Of a stretch of DNA of 52,000 nt, positions 21,261 through 32,401 are shown piece after piece. The stretch comes from Tubulanus polymorphus (taxonomy: Eukaryota > Nemertea > Palaeonemertea > Tubulaniformes > Tubulanidae): contig NW_027437481.1 of the NCBI RefSeq assembly GCF_964204645.1, forward strand, positions 1 to 52,000, in the 5' to 3' direction. Made by a program: the position numbers and the translations under genes. The notes under the pieces were generated by a model, which saw nothing but the letters and a program-made list of their open reading frames with translations, ran no database searches and was not told the DNA's origin. The number at the start of each line of letters is the position of its first letter. Position 1 is the first letter of the stretch.

Positions 21261-21403
21261 ATGATGAATATACAGAAACTACAGACGAAAAAGAATCCCA
21301 CGACTGTAGCACATTTACCTCTGAGGGTTGCAATAAAGAAGTTAATAAGAAAAATATACTACTGCTGTTGCTGCTGCTTGGTCCCCAGTTTCATGCGTTG
21401 TAA
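21261..21403 (+). CDS. Unrecognised candidate terminal exon
   Basis: A strong acceptor (TTTTTTTCAG ending at 21260) precedes a frame that, entered in phase 1, reads acidic DDEYTETTDEKESHD, then CSTFTSEGCNK, and ends with a Leu-rich tail KKNILLLLLLLGPQFHAL before TAA. A hydrophobic extreme C terminus could be a membrane tail or GPI signal. A second frame is also open over the same stretch, and the Leu run comes from a CTG-rich stretch, so this is only a candidate. Confidence 0.3.
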
Positions 21404-21956
21404 CTGACAGCTTTGCAAAGGCCAAAATGATAGTATGAAACCAGAATCATAATTCGTGCAAACACTAGAAATTGAGGGTTTATTCATACATCATAGCAGG
21501 CACTGGTCCAAATAAGTTCCCTCAATCAATTTTTGGTTACTTGGTCCAGTGGAGGGTAAACCACTCTTCTTTTTATGAGAACCATGTCATCATCCCATGA
21601 CAATTTGTCAAGCACATGACTATTTACTTTCAAAGCTGAATATCACTGTGCCCATGGGCACCTTGTTGTAGTATTGATATCCGCGAACAAATCAAATATT
21701 ATTATAGAATGTTTATAAGGAACTGCTTTTTATAACAGTATGAATAAACTTATTTCACAAACAAAGAAGTACACTTTGAACTTGTGAATGGTCGAACCCC
21801 TGTTATTCATAGTAACCTGTGATTTGAAGATTCTCGGAGCGTTCCTTCTGTATTTGTTTATGAAATGACGTCACGAACTTCCAGATTTGCCCAAGTTCGC
21901 GCCATAATTGGTGATTGCTATTTCCACCGGTGCTAGCTTTAAGTAATTTTAAATTT
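21404..21956. other. No gene seen
   Basis: Noncoding; possible 3' untranslated sequence of the candidate exon. Nothing else recognised. Confidence 0.25.
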
Positions 21957-22108
21957 AAAATATAGCTGCATTGCAGCGATAACGGGTTTCTGCCAAATTG
22001 GTTCATATGTTGAACTGGGAAGCGTACGAAGATTTCATCGAAATAATTCTAGCCCATAACATATGACTATTGCCAAGAAGCGCAACCTGGTCTATGCAGC
22101 TATATTTT
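21957..22108. mobile_element. 152-bp miniature inverted-repeat element
   Basis: Perfect 14-bp terminal inverted repeats, AAAATATAGCTGCA (21957-21970) and its reverse complement (22095-22108). Left-end relatives occur at 17717 and 28043. No target duplication was recognised. Confidence 0.55.
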
Positions 22109-22329
22109 CTTTAGATATAATTACTCAAGTAAATAGGTAGGCCTACATGAATTAAGGACTACCTCTCGCCCTAGGAGAGTGTCAGATAGGGCAGTGTTGT
22201 CATATCGAGGAATGACGGAATCGCGGAATTTAAAAAAGATAACATTTTATATAGGCCTAGGCCTATAATCTTTAAGGTCATTCGACTTTTATCAACTCTT
22301 CTAGATACACCACTATTGCATTAATCATA

Positions 22330-22974
22330 ATTTGTAGGTGGGAAAAAGTTTTTCGACATTATATTGATATCTAAGTATATTTTTTTATGACAATGAATTA
22401 GAAAGTAAGAGCTTATAACGTGTTCTATGATTGTGGTGAGTTTCAAGTTCATTGTTTTTTGTATATGGCCACTAGGGGGCGTTGAATGATCTAGTATTTC
22501 TGTATTAAATTTGTACCAATACATATTTTGTTACCACAATCAATTGCAAAGTTTTAGTTGTAGGAAATAAGTTTTCTATATGGTCACCAGGGGTTATTGA
22601 ATAGTAGAATAACCTAGTATTTCCTTATTATATTGGTACCTAGGCATATTTTGTTCAATTGCAAAGTTGTAGTTCATGACATATTCTATGATTGTGGTGG
22701 GTTACAAGGTTATTGGGTTTTGAATATGGTCACCAGGGGCATTGAATAGTAGAATAACTTAGTATTTCCATATTAAATTCGTAACGAGGCATATTTTGTT
22801 ATCACAATCAATTACAAAATCGTAGCTGCTGACATGTTCTTTGATTGTGGTTAGTTTCAAGGTCATTGGTTTTTGTATATGGTCACCAGGGGGCGTTGAA
22901 TATTGAAATTGTTAGATTGTTGAGCATTTGAAACCACTTCCCAAGTGGGCATGGTGTCCCTGGACCCCTAGTTT
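22330..22974 (+). repeat. Dispersed repeat R1, copy C (5'-truncated)
   Basis: It begins within the subrepeat region (TGTAGGTGGGAAAAAG) and keeps the 3' terminus GGTGTCCCTGGACCCCTAG. One subrepeat carries CCACTAGGGGGCG at 22469-22481. Confidence 0.75.
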
Positions 22975-23392
22975 ATATGTTATTTTCTTGTTTAATTTTC
23001 AATGAAATGATATTTTGCATACGGGTAGCCTACATGACAGATTTTTTACTTCACACCAGTTTGGCAAGCGCTGGTCCTTTATTGTTCGACTTCGCTGGTG
23101 GATGTATAAATAAATTTGATCTAGGTCACAACGATCGTTATCGGTGAATTAAGGTCAGCTTGTATGAACAAAAGTAGAGCAAAATTGAATGTGGTATAAA
23201 TAGACCTGACTGCTAGTGTGCTGTACTATACGCCAATTACTGGATATAATGTGGATATTTAGAGAGAAATTAAAGCTGCGGATAGCCCCGGGCGTCTGAA
23301 ATTATTTTTTTACATTTATGGAGGCCCTTGCGACCCCACAATTCAAGATAATCAGAAACCATCGGAAACATCATAGTTTAGCATAGGGAAGC
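22975..23392. other. No gene seen
   Basis: Noncoding. Nothing recognised. Confidence 0.3.
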
Positions 23393-23660
23393 GTACACTG
23401 TAAAAAGTATTTCCAAAAGTTAACGGCTAGAAGCCGTAATTTCACGTTGCAGCAGTGTTTCCGGGAATAAATCCGTATAATTCAAATCTCTGATTCGCTG
23501 TTAAAAAACGGCATGGCTGTCATAATTTTAAAACGGATTGAAAACCGTTTTCCGTCATTATGCGGTATATTTCCCGGGCCACAACAGAAACGGATCCATT
23601 GTATGACGGTGGAGATCCGTATATAGACGGTTTTAAATTCTCTGCGAGACGGTGGAAAAC
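23393..23660. repeat. ACTGTAAAAAGT-ended repeat, possible relative at 47.9-48.2 kb
   Basis: Starts TACACTGTAAAAAGTA and contains many ACGG/CCGT words (AAAACGG, AACCGTTTTCCG). Sequence at about 47,900-48,240 read on the minus strand starts CTGTAAAAAGTTAAACGG and has a similar word content. The relation is weak and the right border unknown. Confidence 0.35.
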
Positions 23661-23669
23661 CTCAGGTAA

Positions 23670-23906
23670 ATGACCTTGACCTCTATGGACAGCTCATCCT
23701 CCTTCGGGTTTGAAACCACTCTCCAGACCTGGCTCGCGTCCCAGGGCTTGCCAGTTACCACTGACCACATGCGCAGCACAGGAAATCCTACTAAATTCCA
23801 GAAAAGGATGTCTCAATCAAATAGAATACGAACATATAAAAATTCTAATATTATGGAAATATGTTTTCCAAAACAACTGACGTCAAACTATAAACGTGGT
23901 AATTAA
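23670..23906 (+). CDS. Unrecognised open frame, possible exon
   Basis: Two possible starts (23670 and 23685). The first half reads SSSSFGFETTLQTWLASQGL and looks protein-like and GC-richer than its surroundings; the second half drifts to a low-complexity AT-rich tail, so the real coding part, if any, would end at a donor around 23,800. No family recognised. Confidence 0.25.
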   Translation: MTLTSMDSSSSFGFETTLQTWLASQGLPVTTDHMRSTGNPTKFQKRMSQSNRIRTYKNSNIMEICFPKQLTSNYKRGN

Positions 23907-24074
23907 TAACAAACTGAACACATTTCTCATGATAAAAATAAGGGCATCTTCCCCTTAAAAATTAACGTAATCACAACTCCAATAAAACAACATGTTTGAT
24001 TAGAAAAGCAGTACAAACAGCCATAAGACAAGTAATGCCTAACTATTTCTAATTTGACCCAAATTCTACATGTT

Positions 24075-24241
24075 TAAGGTGTATCCTTGGAGCAATCTTT
24101 ATTACAATATAAATCCATCAATCAATAGTTTACTTTATGAAATTATGACCAAAATTCTTTCTGTTAAAGGTGAATCCTTGGAGCAATCTTTATTACAGAA
24201 TAAATCTTTCCATCAATAGTCCACTTTATGAAATTATCACA
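24075..24241 (+). repeat. Tandem duplication of about 90 bp
   Basis: TCCTTGGAGCAATCTTTATT and CACTTTATGAAATTAT-like words occur in the same order at 24075-24148 and 24165-24241. Confidence 0.75.
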
Positions 24242-24600
24242 CTGGTGTACATAAAACAGATTAGTAATTCATGAAGGGCAAACTCACTTGTGGGTGGACC
24301 AACATATGTACTCTTTATAATGTACATTCAATCTGAGGAAGCTCAAATTCCAAATAAAAATTTGCAAATGCTAAAACAATAAGCTTTAAAAAAACATTAA
24401 GTATATAAAAATGAATTACCTGCTCCATTGAAATCAACAACCATGCCAAAATATCACAATTACTTCGACAATTTTAGCTCTAAAATAATGATCTAAACTA
24501 AAACCTACGGAAGCATCCTGTGAACATATCTATTGAAAACATTTTTCGAGGTTAATTTGGCGTTTGTAACTCGGAATATACTAGTTTTTCAGTTAAAAGC

Positions 24601-25670
24601 GAGTTTTTGGTTAACCTTTGTCAGCGATATGAAGTTGGCATTGAGCCAATTCATGTAAAATCGCGGTACGTTTTTTTATGTGAGCATTTGTTTCATTGGT
24701 TCTCGGCTTAAACGACATATAATCAATGCGATTGAAGACATGGCGAACCTCCGTCGATGACATGGTCAACATTGTTAAAATTCTACGAAAAACTGTTTTT
24801 GGCGGGAAAATTTTTAGCTCTCGCGTATAAAATTGCAGTGACCTTGATTGGGAGGCGTTGTCTCTACGAGCGAATGTGATTGGCTGTTTTTGGGATAAAC
24901 GGGGAATTCCGACGCTACTAAAATAATTATGGGAAAGCCATAGAATGCCGAACGTTTCATTGGACTAGGTGCCGTATACCTGCGAATTTCAAATGCTCAT
25001 TGCTGGTGAGAATGTGATTATTATCCGCCATAGGTATTGTTTCATTTTAATACCCGGTTATTGATTTGACTGACATTGAACTGTCAGCGAACATTCACTT
25101 ACACAAGGCCTCCACACGCGCGCGGAAATCATTAGATTGGACTGTTGCACACACAAACACACGCGCGTACAGTATACACTGCTATAGTGATACTGTAACG
25201 CTGCTTGCTGGCGCGTTTGACATTTCATCAGCGGAAGAGCGCTGTGTTTTCTGTTTGATACAATTTGTAATAAATTGTAATTTCTTGTGACCTGAAAATA
25301 CTAAGCAGCAAACTATAGCTATAAGTCGAGGTCTGAATATTGTAGTGGTAAATTCCAGGATTTAAAATGATCTAATACGCCGATTTCTTACTGCACCTGT
25401 CCGCGGCCATACATTCAGCCACCCTCTGATATGTGACATCATATGAATTTTATTTGAATATTTTTTCATATTATGAAAAATCTTTCTTTGAAAATATAAA
25501 ATAGTTTCCATGCTGCGCCTACCTGTACCCTACGAAATTTTGGATGTGGACCGCAAACAAATATATATCTTTGGTCTTATTTGACTACAAAATAATCCTT
25601 TTAGAAAGATAAAATACAATATTTAAATTTATAGAACTTTGAAGTCACGAATTAACAAAAAGGTTTGAAA
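24601..25670 (+). repeat. Long duplicated segment, copy 1
   Basis: 24601-24696 and 25239-25670 match 51100-51620 closely (for example GTTGGCATTGAGCCAATTCA and AATATTGTAGTGGTAAATTC). The 540 bp between them (24697-25238) are missing from the other copy. Short frames read LCQRYEVGIEPIHVKSR and VPYEILDVDRKQ; similar peptides are read from copy 2, so the segment may derive from a coding element I cannot name. Confidence 0.75.
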
Positions 25671-26100
25671 AGCAATGCACCTATTCCAGTATGGCCTTGG
25701 TGTATTTATGTACGGTAGCAAAAAAGTTTGTAATATCCGATCTGTTTAACATCATTTATGCATGAGAAGAGAACACCCCCTAATGGGATGAAACACAAAC
25801 CAACTGGTTTTATTGGTGTAGGCCTACTAGTCAAGTTTAAATACTGTCAGCTAATCGTTAATTGACAACTGGAAACTATTAAATAGAATATAATTGCAAA
25901 CCATAAATTCAGATATGAATGTTTTAACTACATATAGCACTCAACCTTACCCTAACCCTATCCTTAGTTGTCGAATGGATCCTAAACCTAACGCTAACCC
26001 TCTCGAAAACCTAACCCAAATCCAAATTGTTATTTTTAGTACTTTATCTTATCAGGCCAATATAGGCCTATAGCCACTTCTTAATGAACTAGTCTTAATC
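25671..26100. other. No gene seen; short TAACCC-like stretch
   Basis: 25,941-26,020 contains several imperfect CCTAACCC words resembling telomeric repeats, too degenerate to be a telomere track. Confidence 0.35.
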
Positions 26101-26989
26101 TAACAATTTCAATATTCAAAGCCCCCTGGTGACCATATACAAAAACCAATGACCTTGAAACTCACTACAATCATAGAACATGTCAGCAGCTACGATTTTG
26201 CAATTGATCATGGTAACAAAATATGCCTAGGTACCAATCTAATAAGGAAATACAAAGTTATTCTACTATTCAATGCCCCCTGGTGACCATATTGAATAAC
26301 TAATGTCCTTAAAACTCATCACAATCATAGACAATGTCATGAGCTACACCTTTGCAATTGATTGTGGTAACAAAATATGCTTAGGTATCAATATAATGTG
26401 GAAAAACTTTTTCCCACCTACGAATGAGTACTGATGATACCAAGATGGCCGCCAATTGCGTCATAATTGGCCGATCAAAAATACCTGGCTCAGGTATAAA
26501 ACATCCCTTTCCAAAGAATACCCTTGACAAATTGCAATGAGAAATGGCGAACCAGTAGGAAGCTACAGGACTCAGAATTTGGGCCAAAATTGACATTTTT
26601 GGGCACTAAAAAGGTCGTAGGACGGCCATCTTGAGTCCGATCGACCCAATTTTTCTTACGGTGATGGGCCCTTGGGTGATTCAATTTATATGAAAGATCA
26701 AGGTAATTGATTTAACATCTTCAAAATTTCCCTCAGAAAGTTCAAAAAGTGTAAAAAGTGCTGGTTTTGACGGAACAACAATGGCTGCCAGTCGGCCATC
26801 TTGATTCTGACAGGGCCAGTTTTTGGGCTGAAGATGTGTCTAGGGTAGATACATTTATAAACCAAATATCAAGACATTACCTCGAAGCGTCTTCAAAACT
26901 TCCCAAAATAACTGGATTCCGTCTACGGACGGATGGACGGTAGGACGAAAAGTGAACGCAATAGCATCCTGGGACTAAAGTCCCAAGTA
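26101..26989 (-). repeat. Dispersed repeat R1, copy D (inverted)
   Basis: Mirror orientation of copy A: two subrepeats with GCCCCCTGGTGACC, then the unique part, ending with GGGACTAAAGTCCCAAGT, the 5' end of R1. The R1 3' terminus is missing. Confidence 0.75.
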
Positions 26990-28042
26990 GGCTAAAAATG
27001 AAAATTTACCTCACAAATTGTAAAAATACTCTCTGTCATAAATCTAATACTCTCATTCCCGTGGCCTTGAATTATGTGGTTTATGAAAATAAACGATTGT
27101 GAGACTAAACCACAGACAGGTTTGACTAGTACATCCACCCTCGGCAGCCTGAGAAAGTTCCCAGTCAACTCAGAATTTGAGGGTATTTAAAGGTATTTCT
27201 TAAAAGTATGGGGGGTCCAGTTTCGTGTGATTTTCATTCACGGTACTCCCTACATGCAGTTAACACAAGAATCTCATGAAAATAAACATATCATCCTAGC
27301 CTAGCACGGAAAATTCAATAAAATACTTCAATATTCTCATGCTGAAAACCTTAAATAGTTTTCAAAAATTTCTAATTTTCCATGGAGTATTTCACAACAT
27401 TAACCTTGGATATTCTGTGACGTTTACCAATTATTACCTAAATTCGATTTGATTTTTTTACAAAGTCTTTGTGAGTACAATGACCCTACATAATTAAGGG
27501 ATATAATTAGTTGATTTATATTGACCTTTTCACTGCTTACACAAAGCAATGAATGATAAAGAAACAGCCTTTTATATAGATGTGTCCAGTGGCAAGTGGT
27601 ACCAATGTGAATGTTGTGTCCAGTTAATTGCACATTGTATAGGGAAGTCTGGTGTGGTCAATGAACTAGGCCTATAGGACTATGCATAAGCACAGGGTTG
27701 AATTCACAAATTGAGTTGAAGAAAATTTACAAAGGCAATTTTCATGATTTAGGGGGAATTATTGGGATTTGAGGGGGAAGCTTAGAATTTTATGGTATTT
27801 AACCCCTTCAATTTTGATTTCCTGAATTGTAGGTTATTTAAAGAATTTAAGGACCTGTGGGTAGCGGGTAGGGATTCCGACCTGATGGCATAGTTACTCA
27901 GCCACAGCATGAAACCCTATCAAGCACACTAGATCGGGTGTGCAGGTTTACCGGGCGAAAACTTGCGACAACAATCAGATTGTTCGTTGTAATGTATTAT
28001 CGCTGAGGAAAATTCCAAAATACAAATTAAAACTATAAATGG
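26990..28042. other. No gene seen
   Basis: AT-rich noncoding sequence with short open frames only. Nothing recognised. Confidence 0.3.
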
Positions 28043-28085
28043 AAAATATAGCTGCAAAGCAGCGATAACGGGTTTTCTGCACAGT
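28043..28085 (+). repeat. ATATAGCTGC repeat family, left-end copy
   Basis: AAAATATAGCTGCA followed by AAGCAGCGATAACGGGTTTT matches the left end of the 152-bp element at 21957. Confidence 0.5.
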
Positions 28086-28104
28086 CTTAGAATCCTGTTC
28101 AACG

Positions 28105-28400
28105 GTGGATTTCAACAAAGCATTTGATAAGGCTCAACATCAGCCATTACTAAACAGGCTATTAGGAAACAGTATCAATGATAGGTCGCCCAAATGGCTC
28201 AGCAGTTATCTCTGAACGGAAAGTTGTAACCGAAATCAACGGAACGCCTCATCTTGGAATGAGACGGTCTAACTAGTGGAGTCACGCAAGGTAGTATCCT
28301 AAGTCGTCTTCTGTTTAATGTCCCGACAAATGACCACTCAGTAATCCAAAATATACCAGACCGAGTAAATTTCCAAAACGACCTTAACACACTGTTCGAC
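28105..28400 (+). pseudogene. Non-LTR retrotransposon reverse transcriptase fragment
   Basis: VDFNKAFDKAQHQPLLNRLL is the RT motif with the first catalytic Asp of LINE-type polymerases, followed by PKWLSSYL; a shift of frame gives ERKVVTEING, and a further shift GVTQGSILSRLLFNV, the canonical GVPQGSxLGPLLF motif. The last readable piece is NFQNDLNTLF. At least two frameshifts and a stop show a dead copy. The YxDD block is absent. The satellite begins within about 10-20 bp of its end. Confidence 0.8.
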
Positions 28401-28404
28401 CAAA

Positions 28405-28570
28405 AAACTTAATGTTCCGACAAAAACACGGGTGACAAAACCAAAATAATGAATTGTCAGGGGCGATAAAACCAAAATATTGAATTGTCGCGGACGACAA
28501 AAACAAAATATTGAATTGTTGCGTGCGACAAAACCCAAAATAATGAATTGTCGCGGGCGACAAAACCAAA
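28405..28570. repeat. 31-bp satellite array, left block
   Basis: First five or so units, more diverged than the main block (GTCAGGGGCGAT, GTTGCGTGCGAC instead of GTCGCGGGCGAC), as expected at the edge of an array. Interrupted by an R1 copy. Confidence 0.9.
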
Positions 28571-29016
28571 CTAGGGGTCCAGGGACACCATGCTCACTTG
28601 GGAAGTGGTTTCAAATGCTCAAAAATCTAACAATTTCAATACATAACGCCCTCTAGTGACCATATACAAAAACCAATGACCTTGAAACCCAACACAATCA
28701 TAGAACATGTGAGCAGCTATGATTTGGTAATCGATTGTGATAACAAAATATGCCTCGTTACCAATTTAATATGGAAATACTAAGTTATTCTACTATTCAA
28801 CGCCCCCTGGTGACCATATGCAAAACCCAATGACCTTAAAACTCACCACAATCGTAGTACATGTCATGAAATACAACTTTGCAATTGATCATAGTAACAA
28901 AATATGCCTAGGTACCAATCTAATAATGAAATACTAAGCCATTCTACTATTCAACGCCCCCTGGTGACTATATGGAATAACTAATGTCCTTAAAATCTTC
29001 CACAATCATAGACGAT
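28571..29016 (-). repeat. Dispersed repeat R1, copy E, inserted in the satellite
   Basis: Inverted copy with an intact R1 3' terminus (CTAGGGGTCCAGGGACACC at the left) and loss of the 5' part; it ends in a subrepeat at CACAATCATAGACGAT. Satellite units resume directly on both sides. Confidence 0.85.
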
Positions 29017-30409
29017 AGAAAAATATTAAATCTTCGCGGGCAATAAAACCAAAATAATGAATTGTCTCGAGCGACAAAAACAAATGTTGAATCGTCGCGG
29101 GCGACAAAATCAAAATAATGAATCGATGCGGGCGACAAAACCAAACTAATGAATTGTCGCGGGCGACAAAACCAAACTAATGAATTGTCGCGGGCGATAA
29201 AACCAAAAAAGAAAATTGTCGCGGGCGACAAAAACAAAATATAAAACCAAAATAATGAATTGTCGTGGGCGACAAAACCAAAATAATGAATGGTCGGTGG
29301 CGATAAAACCAAAGTAATGAATTGTCGCGGGCGATAAAACCAAAATATTGAATTTTCGCGGGCGAAAAAAACAAAATATAAAACCAAAATATTGAATTTT
29401 CGCGGGCGACAAATCCAAACTAATGAATTGTCGCGGGCGATAAAACCAAACTAATGAATTGTCGCGGGCGATAAAACCAAAATAATGAATCGTCTCGGGC
29501 GACAAAAACAAGATATTGAATCGTCGCGGGCGACAAAATCAAAATAATGAATCGTCGCGGGCGACAAAACCAAAATAATTAATTGACGCGGGCGATAAAA
29601 CCAAAATAATGAATGGTCTCGGGCGACAAAACCAAAATAATGAATTGTCGCGGGCGATAAAAACAAAATATTGAATTGTCGCGGGCGACAAAACCAAACT
29701 AATGAATTGTCGCGGGCGATACAACAAAAATATTGAATTGTCGCGGGCAATAAAACCAAAATAATGAATTGTCTCGGGCGACAAAAACAAAATATTGAAT
29801 CGTCGCGGGCGACAAAATCAAAATAATGAATCGTCGCGGGCGATAAAACCAAAATAATGAATGGTCTCGGGTGACAAAACCAAAATAATGAATTGTCGCG
29901 GGCAATAAAAACAAAATATTGAATTGTCGCGGGCGATAAAACCAAACTAATGAATTGTCGCGGGTGATAAAACCAAAATAATGAATCGTCTCGGGCGACA
30001 AAAACAAGATATTGAATCGTCGCGGGCGACAAAAACAAAATATAAAACCAAAATAATGAATTGTCGCAGGCGACAAAACCAAAATAATGAATGGTCGGTG
30101 GCGATAAAACCAAAGTAATGAATTGTCGCGGGCGATAAAACCAAAATATTGAATTTTCGCGGGCGACAAAAACAAAATATAAAACCAAAATATTGAATTT
30201 TCGCGGGCGACAAATCCAAACTAATGAATTGTCGCGGGCGATAAAACCAAACTAATGAATTGTCGCGGGCGATAAAACCAAAATAATGAATCGTCTCGGG
30301 CGACAAAAACAAGATATTGAATCGTCGCGGGCGACAAAATCAAAATAATGAATTGTCGCGGGCGACAAAACCAAAATAATTAATTGACGCGGGCGATAAA
30401 AACAAAATA

Positions 30410-32401
30410 TTGAATTGTCGCGGGCGACAAAACCAAACTAATGAATTGTCGCGGGCGATACAACAAAAATATTGAATTGTCGCGGGCAATAAAACCAAAA
30501 TAATGAATTGTCTCGGGCGACAAAAACAAAATATTGAATCGTCGCGGGCGACAAAATCAAAATAATGAATTGTCGCGGGCGATAAAACCAAAATAATGAA
30601 TGGTCTCGGGTGACAAAACCAAAATAATGAATTGTCGCGGGCGATAAAAACAAAATATTGAATTGTCGCGGGCGATAAAACCAAACTAATGAATTGTCGC
30701 GGGCGATAAAACCAAAATAATGAATCGTCTCGGGCGACAAAAACAAGATATTGAATCGTCGCGGGCGACAAAAACAAAATATAAAACCAAAATAATGAAT
30801 TGTCGCGGGCGACAAAACCAAAATAATGAATGGTCGGTGGCGATAAAACCTAGGTAATGAATTGTCGCGGGCGATAAAACCAAAATATTGAATTTTTGCG
30901 GGCGACAAAAACAAAATATAAAACCAAAATATTGAATTTTCGCGGGCGACAAAACCAAAATGGTTAATTGTCGCGGGCGACAAAACCAAAATGGTTAATT
31001 GTCGCGGGCGACAAAACCAAAAAGGTGAATTGTCGCCGGTGACAAAACCAAAAAGGTGAATTGTCGCGGGCGATAAACCGTAATAATGAATTGTCGCGGG
31101 CGATAAACCGTAATAATGAATTGTCGCGGGCGATAAAACCAAAATAATGATTTGTCTCAGGCGACAAAACCAAAATAATGAATTGTCGCGGGCGATAAAA
31201 CCAAAAAAGAAAATTGTCGCGGGCGACAAAAACAAAATATAAAACCAAAATAATGAATTGTCGCGGGCGACAAAACCAAAATAATGAATGGTCGGTGGCG
31301 ATAAAACCAAAGTAATGAATTGTCGCGGGCGATAAAACCAAAATATTGAATTTTCGCGGGCGAAAAAAACAAAATATAAAACCAAAATATTGAATTTTCG
31401 CGGGCGACAAATCCAAACTAATGAATTGTCGCGGGCGATAAAACCAAACTAATGAATTGTCGCGGGCGATAAAACCAAAATAATGAATCGTCTCGGGCGA
31501 CAAAAACAAGATATTGAATCGTCGCGGGCGACAAAAACAAAATATAAAACCAAAATAATGAATTGTCGCGGGCGACAAAACCAAAATAATGAATGGTCGG
31601 TGGCGATAAAACCAAAGTAATGAATTGTCGCGGGCGATAAAACCAAAATATTGAATTTTTGCGGGCGACAAAAACAAAATATAAAACCAAAATATTGAAT
31701 TTTCGCGGGCGACAAAACCAAAATGGTTAATTGTCGCGGGCGACAAAACCAAAATGGTTAATTGTCGCGGGCGACAAAACCAAAATGGTTAATTGTCGCG
31801 GGCGACAAAACCAAAAAGGTGAATTGTCGCCGGTGACAAAACCAAAAAGGTGAATTGTCGCGGGCGATAAACCGTAATAATGAATTGTCGCGGGCGATAA
31901 AACCAAAATAATGAATGGTCTCGGGCGACAAAAACAAGATATTGAATCGTCGCGGGCGACAAAAACAAAATATAAAACCAAAATAATGAATTGTCGCGGG
32001 CGACAAAACCAAAATAATGAATGGTCGGTGGCGATAAAACCAAAGTAATGAATTGTCGCGGGCGATAAAACCAAAATATAGAATTTTTGCGGGCGACAAA
32101 AACAAAATATAAAACCAAAATATTGAATTTTCGCGGGCGACAAATCCAAACTAATGAATTGTCGCGGGCGATAAAACCAAACTAATGAATTGTCGCGGGC
32201 GATAAAACCAAAATAATGAATCGTCTCGGGCGACAAAAACAAGATATTGAATCGTCGCGGGCGACAAAATCAAAATAATGAATTGTCGCGGGCGACAAAA
32301 CCAAAATAATTAATTGACGCGGGCGATAAAACCAAAATAATGAATGGTCTCGGGCGACAAAACCAAAATAATGAATTGTCGCGGGCGATAAAAACAAAAT
32401 A
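30410..32401. repeat. Higher-order repeat, copy 1 of the 1992-bp period
   Basis: The succession of unit types here recurs 1992 bp later with essentially no differences seen; translated stretches such as 30438-31385 and 32430-33377 are identical over 315 codons. Confidence 0.85.

Noticed and set aside
25941-26020. Telomere or interstitial telomeric repeat
   Set aside because: Only a few irregular CCTAACCC words; not a regular hexamer track.
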